NCBI GenBank assembly: GCA_034190875.2
Contig: CM067343.1
Location: 31,552,835 to 31,616,834 of the forward strand
DNA from: Urechis unicinctus
Lineage: Eukaryota; Annelida; Polychaeta; Xenopneusta; Urechidae
Length of the DNA stretch: 64,000 nucleotides
Direction of reading: 5' to 3'
Below, piece after piece: positions 10,294 to 21,489 of the stretch. How positions within the stretch are numbered: the stretch's first letter is position 1; the number at the start of each line of letters is the position of its first letter. The position numbers and the translations under genes were made by a program. A model generated the notes under the pieces. It was given only the letters and a program-made list of their open reading frames with translations, ran no database searches and was not told the DNA's origin.

Positions 10294-12512
10294 GAAATTT
10301 ATCACTGCCTTTTTTAAGAACTAAATGCAGTGGAGAATCTTTCGAATTAGCATCCAGAATGTCACTGAAAATAGAAATTTCACATTTGCATCAAGTATTT
10401 GTGTTCTGCATGACTATGCTCAATGTACAATCGTATGGCAGAGTTCGTTATGTCTTCTCATTACTTCATATTTGCAGGTACAACATTATCACTTACAGTT
10501 CAATGGATTGTGTCGAAAATGTTAGGCTTTCATAATTGAATGATTGCATGGTCGCGGATATCTCTGAATCAGCGTTCATCATAAAACTCAAACTGCTGGC
10601 ACAGTTTCAAATTCGGATACTGAATATGATATTGGGAGGTTTTATTGGTGCTCGGTTCATCTTTACACGATTTAGAAATGAAAGCCATATCGCATATTGT
10701 TTGCCTATGTTTGTTATGAAGCAACTATTAAGTACCTGAACCAGATATGTTTCAGAAAATTAATAAAGACGTCAAAAACTAGTACAATTGAAGATTTGAT
10801 AGCACCACTCGTTGAAAGGTTACTTTTTAAATGCACTAACGATATTGTGAGAATCAATTCGTCAGTGCGGAAAACGAAATGATGCAAAGGGTTGAAATTG
10901 TAAGAAGACAACTGGCGTAGAGTGAGTCAAAAATCGTCTTCAAAACTCGTGATCCAGAATATTATAAATGAAAATGTCCAAAGTGACATGTCTCTCATTT
11001 CCAAAGCTATCTACAACGAGAAGAAGATAATTTCTAATCCATGTATAGTTGTGGTGCGACAATTGAGGAACATAAGCAAAGAAGATAGATGTCAAAACCC
11101 AACGTTATTCACGTTGCCAGTTTAAGATTGAAAACGAAAAGACTAATAGAGTTAGATCATGCAATTGATCAAACGTGTCATAAAGAACGAAAATAAATTA
11201 AGTGCCATCCCATTTTATTTTTTGGTTGACACTTTTTGGATATCGCCGATCGTATACTAACGGGGACTCATCGAATCCCATATTGTACATAAAATATCTT
11301 TCAAACTAGCATATGTATATAGTTATGTGGTACATTGTTGCATTACTTTCATCTGGGTTACATTTATTATAAGCCCACCCGGGCCAATAGGGTCTTTTGC
11401 CTCATTTCCCATTGGATCTGTCAATAAATCAAATTAATTGCGCTCTACCAATAATGTATACTGTTCAAGGATGCGGTGAGATTGCAGCTGTCATTATTAA
11501 CTTCAACATGTCATTGTGGTGGTAGATTCATGTGATTATCCCATAAAGACGGTAAAATACATGATCCCATTATGAGGGAGTCCGGGTTGAAGGGTTACAA
11601 TTGTCCCAGGCAACGTTTCGTGAACTCCAGTATATTATGGCCATACATTCCTAAGTAATATGTTTGTAGATTATCTCAGCGTCAGATTTTAGGGACATCT
11701 TTCATTGACATTCCCCTGAAATGAAGATCTTTGATACGGATTTTGTCTGCAAAATGACTCACTTAATTTTGGCATACAAAATAAGTATCTTAGCAAACCA
11801 AATTAATGAACTTTGCATTTAGTGATGAATTTGTTTCGGAGATTTGATAAATTTCTCATTGTAATACTATGAGAAATCACTGAAAATATGCGGCGACCAT
11901 ATTTAGTTTACGATTACATATAATTGGTGACTAGAGAGGCGTACCTTATCCAATAGTTGCATACAATGATTGATGGTCCATATAAAACATTTCTTCATAC
12001 AAACTGCTTTCATTGTAATGAAAGTGTAAAAGCCCCGACCCCACCTCCCCGCCCGTGGTATCAGTTATTCCGCCGTAGGCGTAAGATTGATGAGGTATAA
12101 TATGGGTGGATTAGAGTGCCAGTGATGCATCCAAATAAAAACACACGCTCGGGGTTCACACCCGAATTGTCAATTTCATAGAAGGCACAATAGATACAAT
12201 CAATGGCATCGGTTACTTAACTTCAGTGATGCCAGAATCGGTATTAGGTCACTTATTTCGAACGCTGAAGTTGTTCATATAAGAACCTCCTACATATCAT
12301 GAGGACGCACTCCAGAACATGATGCTTCTGTGAGACTTGAAGCTTAAGTAAGATTATTCGAGGCCCCAATCCCTTCCGGTGGTCATCCAAACTGGGCCAA
12401 ATATTCATATTCTGTGTGTGCAAAATAGCGGTGCCTGATGCTTTTTAGGATCGGAGGGGCCAGAGTTATCCTAATCTCTATCGATTGTGGTGGTACTACG
12501 TTGTCAGAGGTA
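10294..12512 (+). repeat. Block D, copy I, second unit of the 2.2-kb tandem duplication
   Basis: 2219 bp. Reading both units side by side I find three substitutions and four small indels: +1 in an A run near 10777, +4 near 11655, +2 near 12145, and -1 near 12247. Divergence is thus far lower than the roughly 10-20% between array copies. The junction at 10293/10294 joins the end of block D back to its own start. Confidence 0.97.
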
Positions 12513-14235
12513 GCGCGAGTTTATTCGTTTACTGCTCAGCGTAGGCATCGCGTGTGCTTTAAGGGTGTGTTGGATTTTTCTTACAAACTCAGGATTACAC
12601 AAAATCCCGGTGGTTGTGCAACACTTATCGATAGGGCTGAGCGGGATTCCATTGTATTTGCCTAACACCTATGTTACCTCTTCATGACCTTGGGCACGGT
12701 TACACCTAGGGCCATATATAGCTGCTATATTCCTCAACCGGAGCCTAATACACCACCCTTATTGACCCTTTTGGTGCTACCATAAGCAGCAATATATTAA
12801 TGGTTAATGGTAGATTGACTTAGACACCTGAGCTACAGAATCATCTAGCTATTAAAGGAAATACTGCAATTTTAAGTCAGCGATCGTCAAACCAAGGCAT
12901 GGATAATGACTTTATAAAAGAGCAATGTTCCAGAGGGATAAATTAGTGTCACATTATAAGTAGGCGCGCATACATGTTGCGCGTACACATCGATCGCATA
13001 ATGTCGTATTGCCACGGAGTGCTTAGGAAGGCCAGTCATTACCGGCCATTTTAACAATGGAACTGCATAACAAATGTAATGATAAGTCCATACTGCATTG
13101 TGCAACATTGTAGAAACTAACATAACAATCAGCTGCTAGTAGTTATGTTGATCCCCATCTGATATATAGCTTTGCGCTAGATGCTTGATTTGCTTACAGT
13201 TATGATGCAGTTTTATCTGATTACATTACAATGGGACTAACGCAATGTCATGCAAATCAAAATTCGAACTGTCCTCAAAATTGACAAAATCACCACAAAC
13301 CTACCAACGGCTGGACATACATACTGGCTGCTGACTAATGCATCTAAGAACTAAACTTATGACTACCACCGCGGGATCACCCAGTGCAATGTATTGCTCG
13401 CGTGGATCCGCTGTAAATGACGATGGCAAGACTTGCTGCATCATCACACAAGCAGCACGTTCCCCATTGTTCACAAAATACCAATATCGGAAGCGTCTTA
13501 TTGAAATTGAAAGCAAAATGAGACCACTGTCCGGCCCATGTCGTGTCACATTTAGATGCTGCTGCCAGACGAAGGAAACTAGTGCAATAAACTCTGTCAA
13601 GTGATGGTAGTCAGTGTAGTTGGCATTTTATTTAATAAATTCGCCATAGTACGACGACATGCCATCCGTCTGGACCCATAAGATATACTAGACTGTGCTA
13701 ACTCGTTGAATGCGTTGGTGAATTTTATTGCCTGTAGCAGCATTTCACTGTTACGGTTGGTGAGTTTATGAATACTCTGGGCGATAATGCACCGTCATCC
13801 GTCCTACTTCAGCTCACGGGAGTACGTGTGTGGTATTCAGAACAGGTCGTATCTTGGTTGATGCAAATATCGACGCACATTAGATGGACCGCCCTGGCGT
13901 CGTCATTTCATTGCTTTTGTTGAGCATCAATAATCCATGTGTTCGAGAACATGTACAATTCACGTAATGTAATGATTGTGTTTAACAATGAAATAGTTCT
14001 TTAGGCTGAATCAGTACTCAGCTGTACTCCTGAAGGCAACAATTACAAGGCATCATTGTTATTGCCATTGTATTGGAATTGTCATATAATTTCTTTCCAC
14101 CTTGAAAACTTGTATAATCGTCTATGGCATATATGTCTATTCGCTTGCGACAGGGTTTGTTTACTTCAACCCAGTTATACGTAAGTAGAATCTGCTACAT
14201 GATTGTGTCATATTTAGCGGTTTGATTATATAAGT
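12513..14235 (+). repeat. Block E, copy I
   Basis: Matches 34036-35262, 43306-44960 and 58351-59945. It contains the 27-bp string (13398-13424) that is identical in all four copies. Diagnostic sites at 12900-12950, 13049-13065 and 13148-13190 pair it with copy III rather than II or IV. A minus-strand 99-codon frame (13600-13301) has relatives in copies III and IV but looks neutral. Confidence 0.9.
13398..13424. other. 27-bp invariant string of block E, copy I
   Basis: Identical at 34951-34977, 44191-44217 and 59199-59225, although the flanks differ between copies. It contains a BamHI-type GGATCC and a CpG. In copy II it forms part of a long palindrome. Function unknown. Confidence 0.85.
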
Positions 14236-15780
14236 TGCTTGTCAGGGTCGGTTAAATACCTTGTCCGACGAGCAGACGATGGCTTTTGTATGATCCATCT
14301 TCAACCTTATACGTTACAAGTACTAGCACCGACAAAACCCTTTATTTAACGGATGTTATCCTGGACAACTAGTTAGCTCCATTTTGGCAGTGCACGTTTT
14401 ACATGAGTTGCCTAACACTGTGCCTATGCTTGGTGACGAACAAAACAACTGTTAATAAAGAGCACACGCTTCTCGCAACGCCTGCGTGTTTCTATCGCGG
14501 TTCTTTTTAGACTCTAGACAAGTAGCTCATATTTACGTCAGCGAAGACCTATCTGTATCACATCTTGAGAATAGTTCTTTTGTCCAAGTAAACCCATGCT
14601 GGTACTAGATGCCTTTTGTAATACATTCCTTTTTCTGAAGTAAAGTTTTCGTCATCGTAACCTTCCCAAGAAGGCCGTTGAGCAGGCATGGCTCGTGTCT
14701 GCGAACATTCTCTTAGGCCTATTGAGTGCTGCAGTTGATAGCAGTTGCCAACGAAATAACCAGTTGAATTTATGGAACAAGCAATCATTGTTTGGCATGC
14801 ATCAGCCTTGAAAGACTAGTTACTAGTTGCGATGTCATTACTTTACAAATGTCTTCACCAGATTATATCTACGGAGTATCCCCGCAAAACAGTTATAGTT
14901 GCGATCATTGATTCGAAACCTGCGTGGAAATAGTGTATCTTGGAACACATTAACACCAAAGAACGTATTTGTCTAGCTACTTGGTTTTATAAGCATCGAT
15001 CTGCCGACACGATAGTAATGGCGAAATACAACTGGGTTTTTACAGAGAACTTTCCATTTCACATACCACAATCTCGCAAATGTGATACAACAACGGGTGT
15101 CGACGCCTTCGCCATAATTACATTCTTCACGGAACGTGACACCTAGCAGCAGCAATTGAGGGCGACAACGTATTTGCTAATAGGCGTGGTTACCCAGTCA
15201 ATCACCTAAAGAGTACAAGACGTACTTATGTACCACTTTTATTATAGTTCCCTTTTTATTAAATTCCCACCGGTTGTTAACCGACATTATTTAAAAGAGT
15301 AACACATGTAACAATACTGTTGCAATCTGCGGTATTTTGTCAAATAGAATGAATTACATTTTAAGTCGATCTCAGCTAACGGCTTGAGCCCCGATGGAAT
15401 CATCTGTATGTAAGTTTTATTGGTATTTTGTGATGCGCAAAACCAAGTCTCACAGGATCACACAGCATACCCAGACACTCTCTCTAGCATTATTCGATGT
15501 CAACATTCTTAGGTAGAATATTAAGCTTCTCGTGTTGATTCCTGATACCTTTATAATGATGTATTATGAGCTGACATATGAGATTAATTGAAAACATCTC
15601 GGATTTCCCAGATATATCCCTTTCTCTGAGAAATCTCCCTAATAACATGTAACAGTGTTACTTTTTAAAACCGAATGATACCTATTTAGATACGCTTTAT
15701 TAGTAACATATAGCTAATTATTGTCCTCACAATTCCCATGGGCTGTTTGTAGAGGATACGTTAAGATTGTTGCTGGTATT
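14236..15780 (+). repeat. Block F, copy I
   Basis: Matches copy IV 60240-62810, which carries three extra inserts, and part of copy III (45240-45590). Copy II lacks it. The plus-strand stretch 15020-15125 reads as similar peptides in copies I, III and IV. In the I/III comparison, however, amino-acid-changing differences outnumber silent ones, so this is not a convincing exon. Confidence 0.85.
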
Positions 15781-16387
15781 GTTAACCTTCAGTTGAATTT
15801 GTCTTGGTAGGCGAAACTTCAATGAATCCCGAAATGACTTGCTCATTGTGAGTGATGATGCTTCTTGTATGAAGAATGGTAGACATTATTGAGTTGATAC
15901 CATAATCACAGTATAAAACCGCAATTGAGCGACATGAATAATGGACCACTGATGATTTGTCGATCCCAAAAACGGTTGTTGGCAACTTGATGTTTGTCAA
16001 ATGGGATGTTGACGAATGCAATTATATTATTGTGACCATCAACCATATATATCGATATATAAATATGGATTAACTATTGTGGGTAACTGTTCGATCGTAA
16101 CAAAATGTAAATACAATTTAGCTTAATTCTGTAGCAACTGTTTAAATCTTGTAATAATTATCATTATCCCATACGTTTCACACCGAATTTTTTCAAAATA
16201 TTTCTATTGCTAATAAATCGGTACAATTCGTCTGACAGTAATAACAATGTTGACAATTACTGTGCCATTTCCGCATCGATTATGGTGCAATTGGCAATAT
16301 TCAATAGTTTTCTCATGATAGCACAATGTCGTCAGCAAACGTGAAGAACTGAATAACGAATGAATCCTGTGACAATTGAGCTCGATT

Positions 16388-16430
16388 GTCTCGCGACGCA
16401 AATCCAGCGTCTTGCCAACTCGGCCTAGAC
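16388..16430 (-). other. Conserved hairpin of block G, copy I
   Basis: An outer stem of about 6 bp ends at 16388 and 16430. An inner GACGC/GCGTC stem closes a 7-base loop. Here the outer stem has one A-G mismatch (read on the minus strand). Sequence conservation continues to about 16470 with few changes in the other copies. The minus strand shows an A-box-like word (GGCCGAGTTGG) reminiscent of a tRNA D-arm, but no proper B box or acceptor stem, so I do not call a tRNA. Confidence 0.5.
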
Positions 16431-16804
16431 CGCATCTAACGCTAGCTGCAGTGTACAAAGAGAACAAGAAGTAAATTATATTCCAGCTTTGACCTTATTT
16501 GATAGAATACATCCCCGATGACTCAGTGATATATTCATTACTTGCTGCCATAGATATATAATCGCGTGTGTGTGTTTAGATGATTAATGCCGCAACGGCT
16601 AAGTAGTTGTCTTGTGAATTTGATAGGTCAATCTATCTATGAGCCATTGTGCCATCCAATCAAACTACAACTAACACCAGAGGGAGGAAATAAATTGCAA
16701 TTAGATGGACTGAAAAGTAACATAAGAAGAGCAATAGAACCATTCTAATTCTAATTAAAGAGTGTAAGACGCTGTGAATGCAGCAAATGCTTTAACATGC
16801 ATCA

Positions 16805-16934
16805 TGAGATATCACACCATTATATCACACTGATAATCTATTAGAGACATCACACCATGATGTCACACTGAAAATCAGATGGAGACATCAAGCCATGTTA
16901 TCACACAGAGAAATAGATAGAGACATCACAACGG
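16805..16934. repeat. Minisatellite, about 3.4 units of 38-40 bp
   Basis: Successive units begin near 16807, 16843, 16883 and 16921 (partial). They share the pattern agacatcaca..tg.tatcacac. Copy III (46880-46920) has a single unit. This is local expansion, not a CRISPR array, because there are no spacers. Confidence 0.8.
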
Positions 16935-19900
16935 TTTCGGCAGCCCACCATGTTTTTTTTATATATATCATGCTGAGTGGCTGAATATGAGTATTTCGGC
17001 GCTAGACAGCATCCCTCTATCGGGAGATGTGGAATACAGCACGCGTTCAACCAATGATGAATAATGTATTTGGTCGCTTGTACTGAAATGACTCGCAGAC
17101 CGCAAGTATCTGGCGATGAGTTTTACAGTCAATTGTCCATGAACGAAGGAACACTTTGTCTTAATCAAACACCAACGCATCGTGCATCAGCTTACAGACT
17201 GCTGTGTGAAAGCAATAAATTCCCGTCTTCATCACGGATGGCGCATGGTAGCTTGGAATATATGATTAGAGAGGAAGCTATTGGGAAATTAAAATACCTT
17301 AGAAGCTGGTTGGCAATGCGGAAGACACTGCAGTTTTATGTAGGGAAATTCATTCAAAATTGGTATGACAATGTTATATTAAGCATCACGCTTATGTCTG
17401 GATTGCCAACAAAATAAAATTCAATCCAACCCGTCCTCAATAGCTTTGCGTGACACACTAATATTCGAATATGCTCATTTTCTTTTGCCTCAAGCTTGGT
17501 TATTACCACTGATATTAACAATCATTTCATTCTTTGTTCATACTTTTAAGGATAGCTAAGAAATCAAGCCGTTATAATGAAATAAAACATGGGTAAATGG
17601 GTACTTTTTGGTTTATTTAGATTCAAATAAAGCGCTGACTAATTTCAAGAGTCAATATTTTCACGCAGTGAACGCAGTGCATTGATATCAACTCTTTAGG
17701 CTTTGAGCAAAGACAATTTGAATAATTTGCGCCACCTATAGTCATGTACAGCAGAAGCCAATGCAATGATTAAGATAAATCCACCATAGATATATCAGGG
17801 TGTTGTTTAGTACAACGCCCAACACAGCACGGTCCATATTGGATCGTTTATATTTGCATTGATATTACAGAATATAACCTCGACTACCTTCAGTCCTGAT
17901 CCCGTTGGAATAGTTAATTAATTAGCTGATCACTGATGAGAAACTTCAGATAGATTGTCGCTATCACTTGTTAGCATTCCCTGAATAGCATGGAAGTGGC
18001 ACAAAAATGCTATACACGATGCTATTTATTAAATACAAATGTCCCATCAATTAGCTTGGTTAAGTAAGACATGCAAAGCATTTTGCCATTAGTTGAGAAG
18101 TGTATGCGATGTAAACGTGGTAAATCGATGAAGCAACTGTCACACCACTAATTATTTCAGGACCTTAAGCTCGCTTATTCCATAGTCTAGGATTGGTGCC
18201 AATATGATTGATTACGTAACCTCTCAAACTCACTGACAGAGACATTAATCATTGTCAAAAAACTATAATTGCGTGTAAGAACATGTTATTATATGCGGTA
18301 GGCGGTGCAAATGTTGTGTTGAGTTCTTTGCTCAGAGCTCTACGAAGAGTCTTGTTATATGACACCAACCAGCACCAGACCTCCTTTATTATCCATTTGG
18401 GATTCCTAATAACGATTGCCTTTTTAGGCAGGTTCAGCACAATGTGTTGAGCCACGTAGCATATAATGAGTGATGTTAAATTGAATTATATTCCTTTTTT
18501 CGTACAGATTAAGTAAGAATCTTTAGCTATACTTGTTCGGCTTAGCGTGGGTCTATTTAGATCATTGCGCTTTGCCAAGATTGGCTTTGTCTTCTCAAAT
18601 AACATTGCAATGCATAAACGCCCGCCACTATCAGCAATATCCGTGTTGTCTTGTCCAGCGAATGGCCCCAATTATCAGGCAAAGCCACTTTAGGTGATTT
18701 ACTGTTGAACTGATGTAGCAGGGTCCACTACAAGTTTGCTTTCTTACAATATCCTAACCCTGTCATAGATTAATGAGGGATGATGAGGCACTGGCGGGAA
18801 AGTGCGAATGTTAGATACATAGCAATATCGGCGTTGGGGCCTCATCATTACTGATAACTGTCGTCTGTTGGCAAGACATCATAACCGATTTTAATATCAG
18901 TAAGTAAATATTGCGTTCCACACAGCGCACTTTTACGGAGCCATGCAGCCGAAAAATAGGCATAGTACACACTGAACGAACGTAGGACACCTGATGCATG
19001 TATCGACAAAGACTCTTTTGTCATTTTTCCATTATTGTTATTATTTCAAAAAGCAGATAGCAGTGGTTAAATTGTTCATTGACCCCATTATCAAAACCTC
19101 GGATAGGATACAAAGCACAGCTCTTATATAACTTGATGAATTTAAATGCTCATTCGATATCACAGCTGTACCTTTTTTATAACAATACAAGTTCATATCC
19201 GTGAGCAAGCCATGAGTCACCGACGCTTGTCATTACAACAGGAGTGACTACATATCGTGAATTGCTGGTGTGGAGAAGGGGTGTGGGGTATCAAGTATAA
19301 GTGCACGCTATCATTAAATACCTGCATAGCTCTATCAAACTGTGTTTGTGGTTGATTATCAGTGATTATACGCGACAACGGAGACATTTTATTGCGACGA
19401 TTGGTCCTAACAAATTGTTACTGGTCACATTCACTGCAGCAAAGGTCGTCAACAGCTGGTAAGGTGCACTTCCTCAATGATGATGATCAGGGATGCATAT
19501 TGCGTGTTTGAATCTGAAGCCTTCGGTGCATGTGTGGTACACTCCAGTGACACCAATAGCGTGTCATGATAAGATTGTCAGTCGTGTTGATAAAGTTTCG
19601 GTAATACATCTAGCAGCTTACCAATAATTGTAAGTATAGACGTATTCACCTCCTCCCTTGGATAAAGCCATGAGACGTCTTGACCAATAACCAGCACAAA
19701 ACATGAAAGTGCTCCAAGTAACGGTGTAATCTAACATGCTGAAAGGTAACATAGTTTTCTTCAGCACTTATATATGTAAGTATAACAATCATTACAGTTA
19801 ACTTGATTTCCACGTTTTGCAAGATAATACTAACATGAACAAATGCTATTTATCGTATTCTAATATTGATTTCCTTGAACGGCTTCATCTAGCTGGTGTT

Positions 19901-20664
19901 AATATCCGTGTCTGAGTTGAATTATGCAGACATTATGCAAGGAATACCAAATGAAAGAGAAAGACGTGTTTGTTCCATGTTCCATATAGCTGTCACTGAC
20001 GCCACCGCTTCGCATATGGCTGCACTATTAAAGTCAATAAGCCTATATTTAGGGTTGTATATGTGACGTGTTACCGATATAACACTGCAATCATGACCAT
20101 CAGCGTGTTATCCATTCAGTTCTGTTGGAATATAATGTTACTTACACCAGCCTCAGTTGGTGTGAGGGTCATATGTGGCGCGTTATAAGCTGCACAATAC
20201 TTAGCTGGTTATTGCTAGGGATGAAAATGACAAACAGGCGTTTATCACTTTCACATTGAGTTTTTCAGTATCTCCGCTGTTGGTTTCGGCTTCTTTCCTA
20301 ACATTATATGTTGTCAACTTATACCGTAATAAATAAGAAAGACACGCAATGTATGGCTTTTAAATATACTTTTAACGCGCAATGCATTGCTGACTTCTTG
20401 GGATCACTGTCAGTAAACATAACCGATCTTATTATTTCAAGCAGGCCCGATGGGCTTCATCCTATGTAAACATGAGACATTAATCACTTTAGCCCTCAGC
20501 ATTTTGCATCATGAAATGTCACATTTCACAACATGTGATTCGTTAAAAACGCATACCAAGAAAATGCAGACAAATCCTCGGTGTATAATCCACAATCCTA
20601 ACATAAACCCATCGATGCAAACATCACCAAACTTTCTGTTGCTATCATTAAGCGATTACTAAAG

Positions 20665-20868
20665 TTATTGGAAGTTCAGGAAAGCATTGCGAGCTTGAAC
20701 AGTTTTGCCTTGTGGGGTTTCGATTTTAATTTCAATCAGCTTATATGTGTCTACATTCGATGGAAGCAGATGTGTTGGATTCCACAATTCAGTGTTTTCC
20801 ATTTGCATAAAGTAGATGTTTGTCACCAACCAGATGTCATCATCAAATCGTTGCCAAAGTATTAACAT
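20665..20868 (-). pseudogene. Possible gamma-glutamylcyclotransferase-like remnant
   Basis: Seen: a 67-codon minus-strand frame that is less AT-rich than its surroundings. It has D-D-D-I-W at residues 9-13, Y42-x2-I-E-I-K-I at 42-49, T51, G-K at 54-55 and A-R at 59-60, ending at TAA. Just upstream, another frame reads A-T-I. Known: the C-terminal half of GGCT, which releases 5-oxoproline from gamma-glutamyl amino acids, carries a similar order: an A-T-I strand, an acidic patch before Val/Ile-Trp, then Y..I-E-[VI]-K-[VI]..T..GK and an Arg. Inferred: a frame-shifted fragment. The stretch that should hold the catalytic Glu is not recognisable and no YGSN exon was found nearby. Chance similarity is a real alternative, since frames of this length are expected many times in 64 kb. 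Confidence 0.25.
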
Positions 20869-21464
20869 GGAGTGTGGAACAAATATAAGTATGTATTACC
20901 AATTATTTAATTCTTGGACATTTGCCAAAACACATTTGCATCTGGGCAGTAGGCTGTGTTAATGCCAAACCTCATGAGTTTCTGTATCAAAATACAGAAT
21001 TAGAGTAATTTCGACCAAAGCACATAGGTTAAAGTAATTGAAAAGCGGTTGTTACCTGTCTCATATCCTCAATTCAACTCATATAACATGATTACACGGA
21101 ACAATTACGGAGCTTAGCCTAACGCACAGTACCATCGATTCATTTATTAAAGGTGTGGATGCATTCAGTTTCTTTTGTAAGATAAAACAGATACACCCAC
21201 GAGCAAATTAATGTTGGTGCTCTAAAAGGATCACTCCGAACCCTACCAATCACCAATAGCTCAAGTTGTAGAAAAGTAAAACTGGCCTCAGCACTCACAT
21301 CCTGGTCAGGGGTCTGCCAAATATATACCGAGATTTGTACTTTGGTCTGTCCCTTGATCAAATATTATATGCGTGATATGTTGAATTAAACTCCATGCTA
21401 TTCATTTCACATACAGGTTATCTCAAACTTAATATATTTTTAATTTGCAATCTCGCACCGGCAA

Positions 21465-21489
21465 CTATATATATATATATATATATATC
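21465..21489. repeat. Short (TA)n microsatellite
   Basis: About 12 uninterrupted TA units inside segment X. Confidence 0.95.

Larger units (their letters stand above)
15781..18680 (+). repeat. Block G, copy I
   Basis: Matches copy III 45591-48120 and copy IV 62811-64000. Its end (18430-18670) matches copy II 35467-35760. It holds the conserved hairpin at 16388-16430 and a 40-bp minisatellite at 16805-16934. A 117-codon plus frame at 17064-17417 is broken in copy III. Around 18540-18600 a run of about 40 bp is nearly unchanged in copy II (35625-35690). Confidence 0.85.

Noticed and set aside
13301-13600. Minus-strand frame recurring in three copies of block E (also 44049-44327 and 59036-59245)
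   Set aside because: It looked like a conserved protein. About 14 replacements in 66 residues match the nucleotide divergence expected without selection, and the ends differ in every copy.
14940-15146. Plus-strand frame shared with 45244-45519 and 61461-61652
   Set aside because: Between copies I and III I count more amino-acid-changing than silent differences. The reading frame continues differently in each copy.
16388-16470. tRNA (Leu/Ser-like D-arm) in the conserved block G hairpin
   Set aside because: An A-box-like word is present, but the acceptor stem, T-arm and B box are not.
16805-16934. Regularly spaced short repeats resembling CRISPR
   Set aside because: Units abut without unique spacers; this is a minisatellite in a eukaryotic context.
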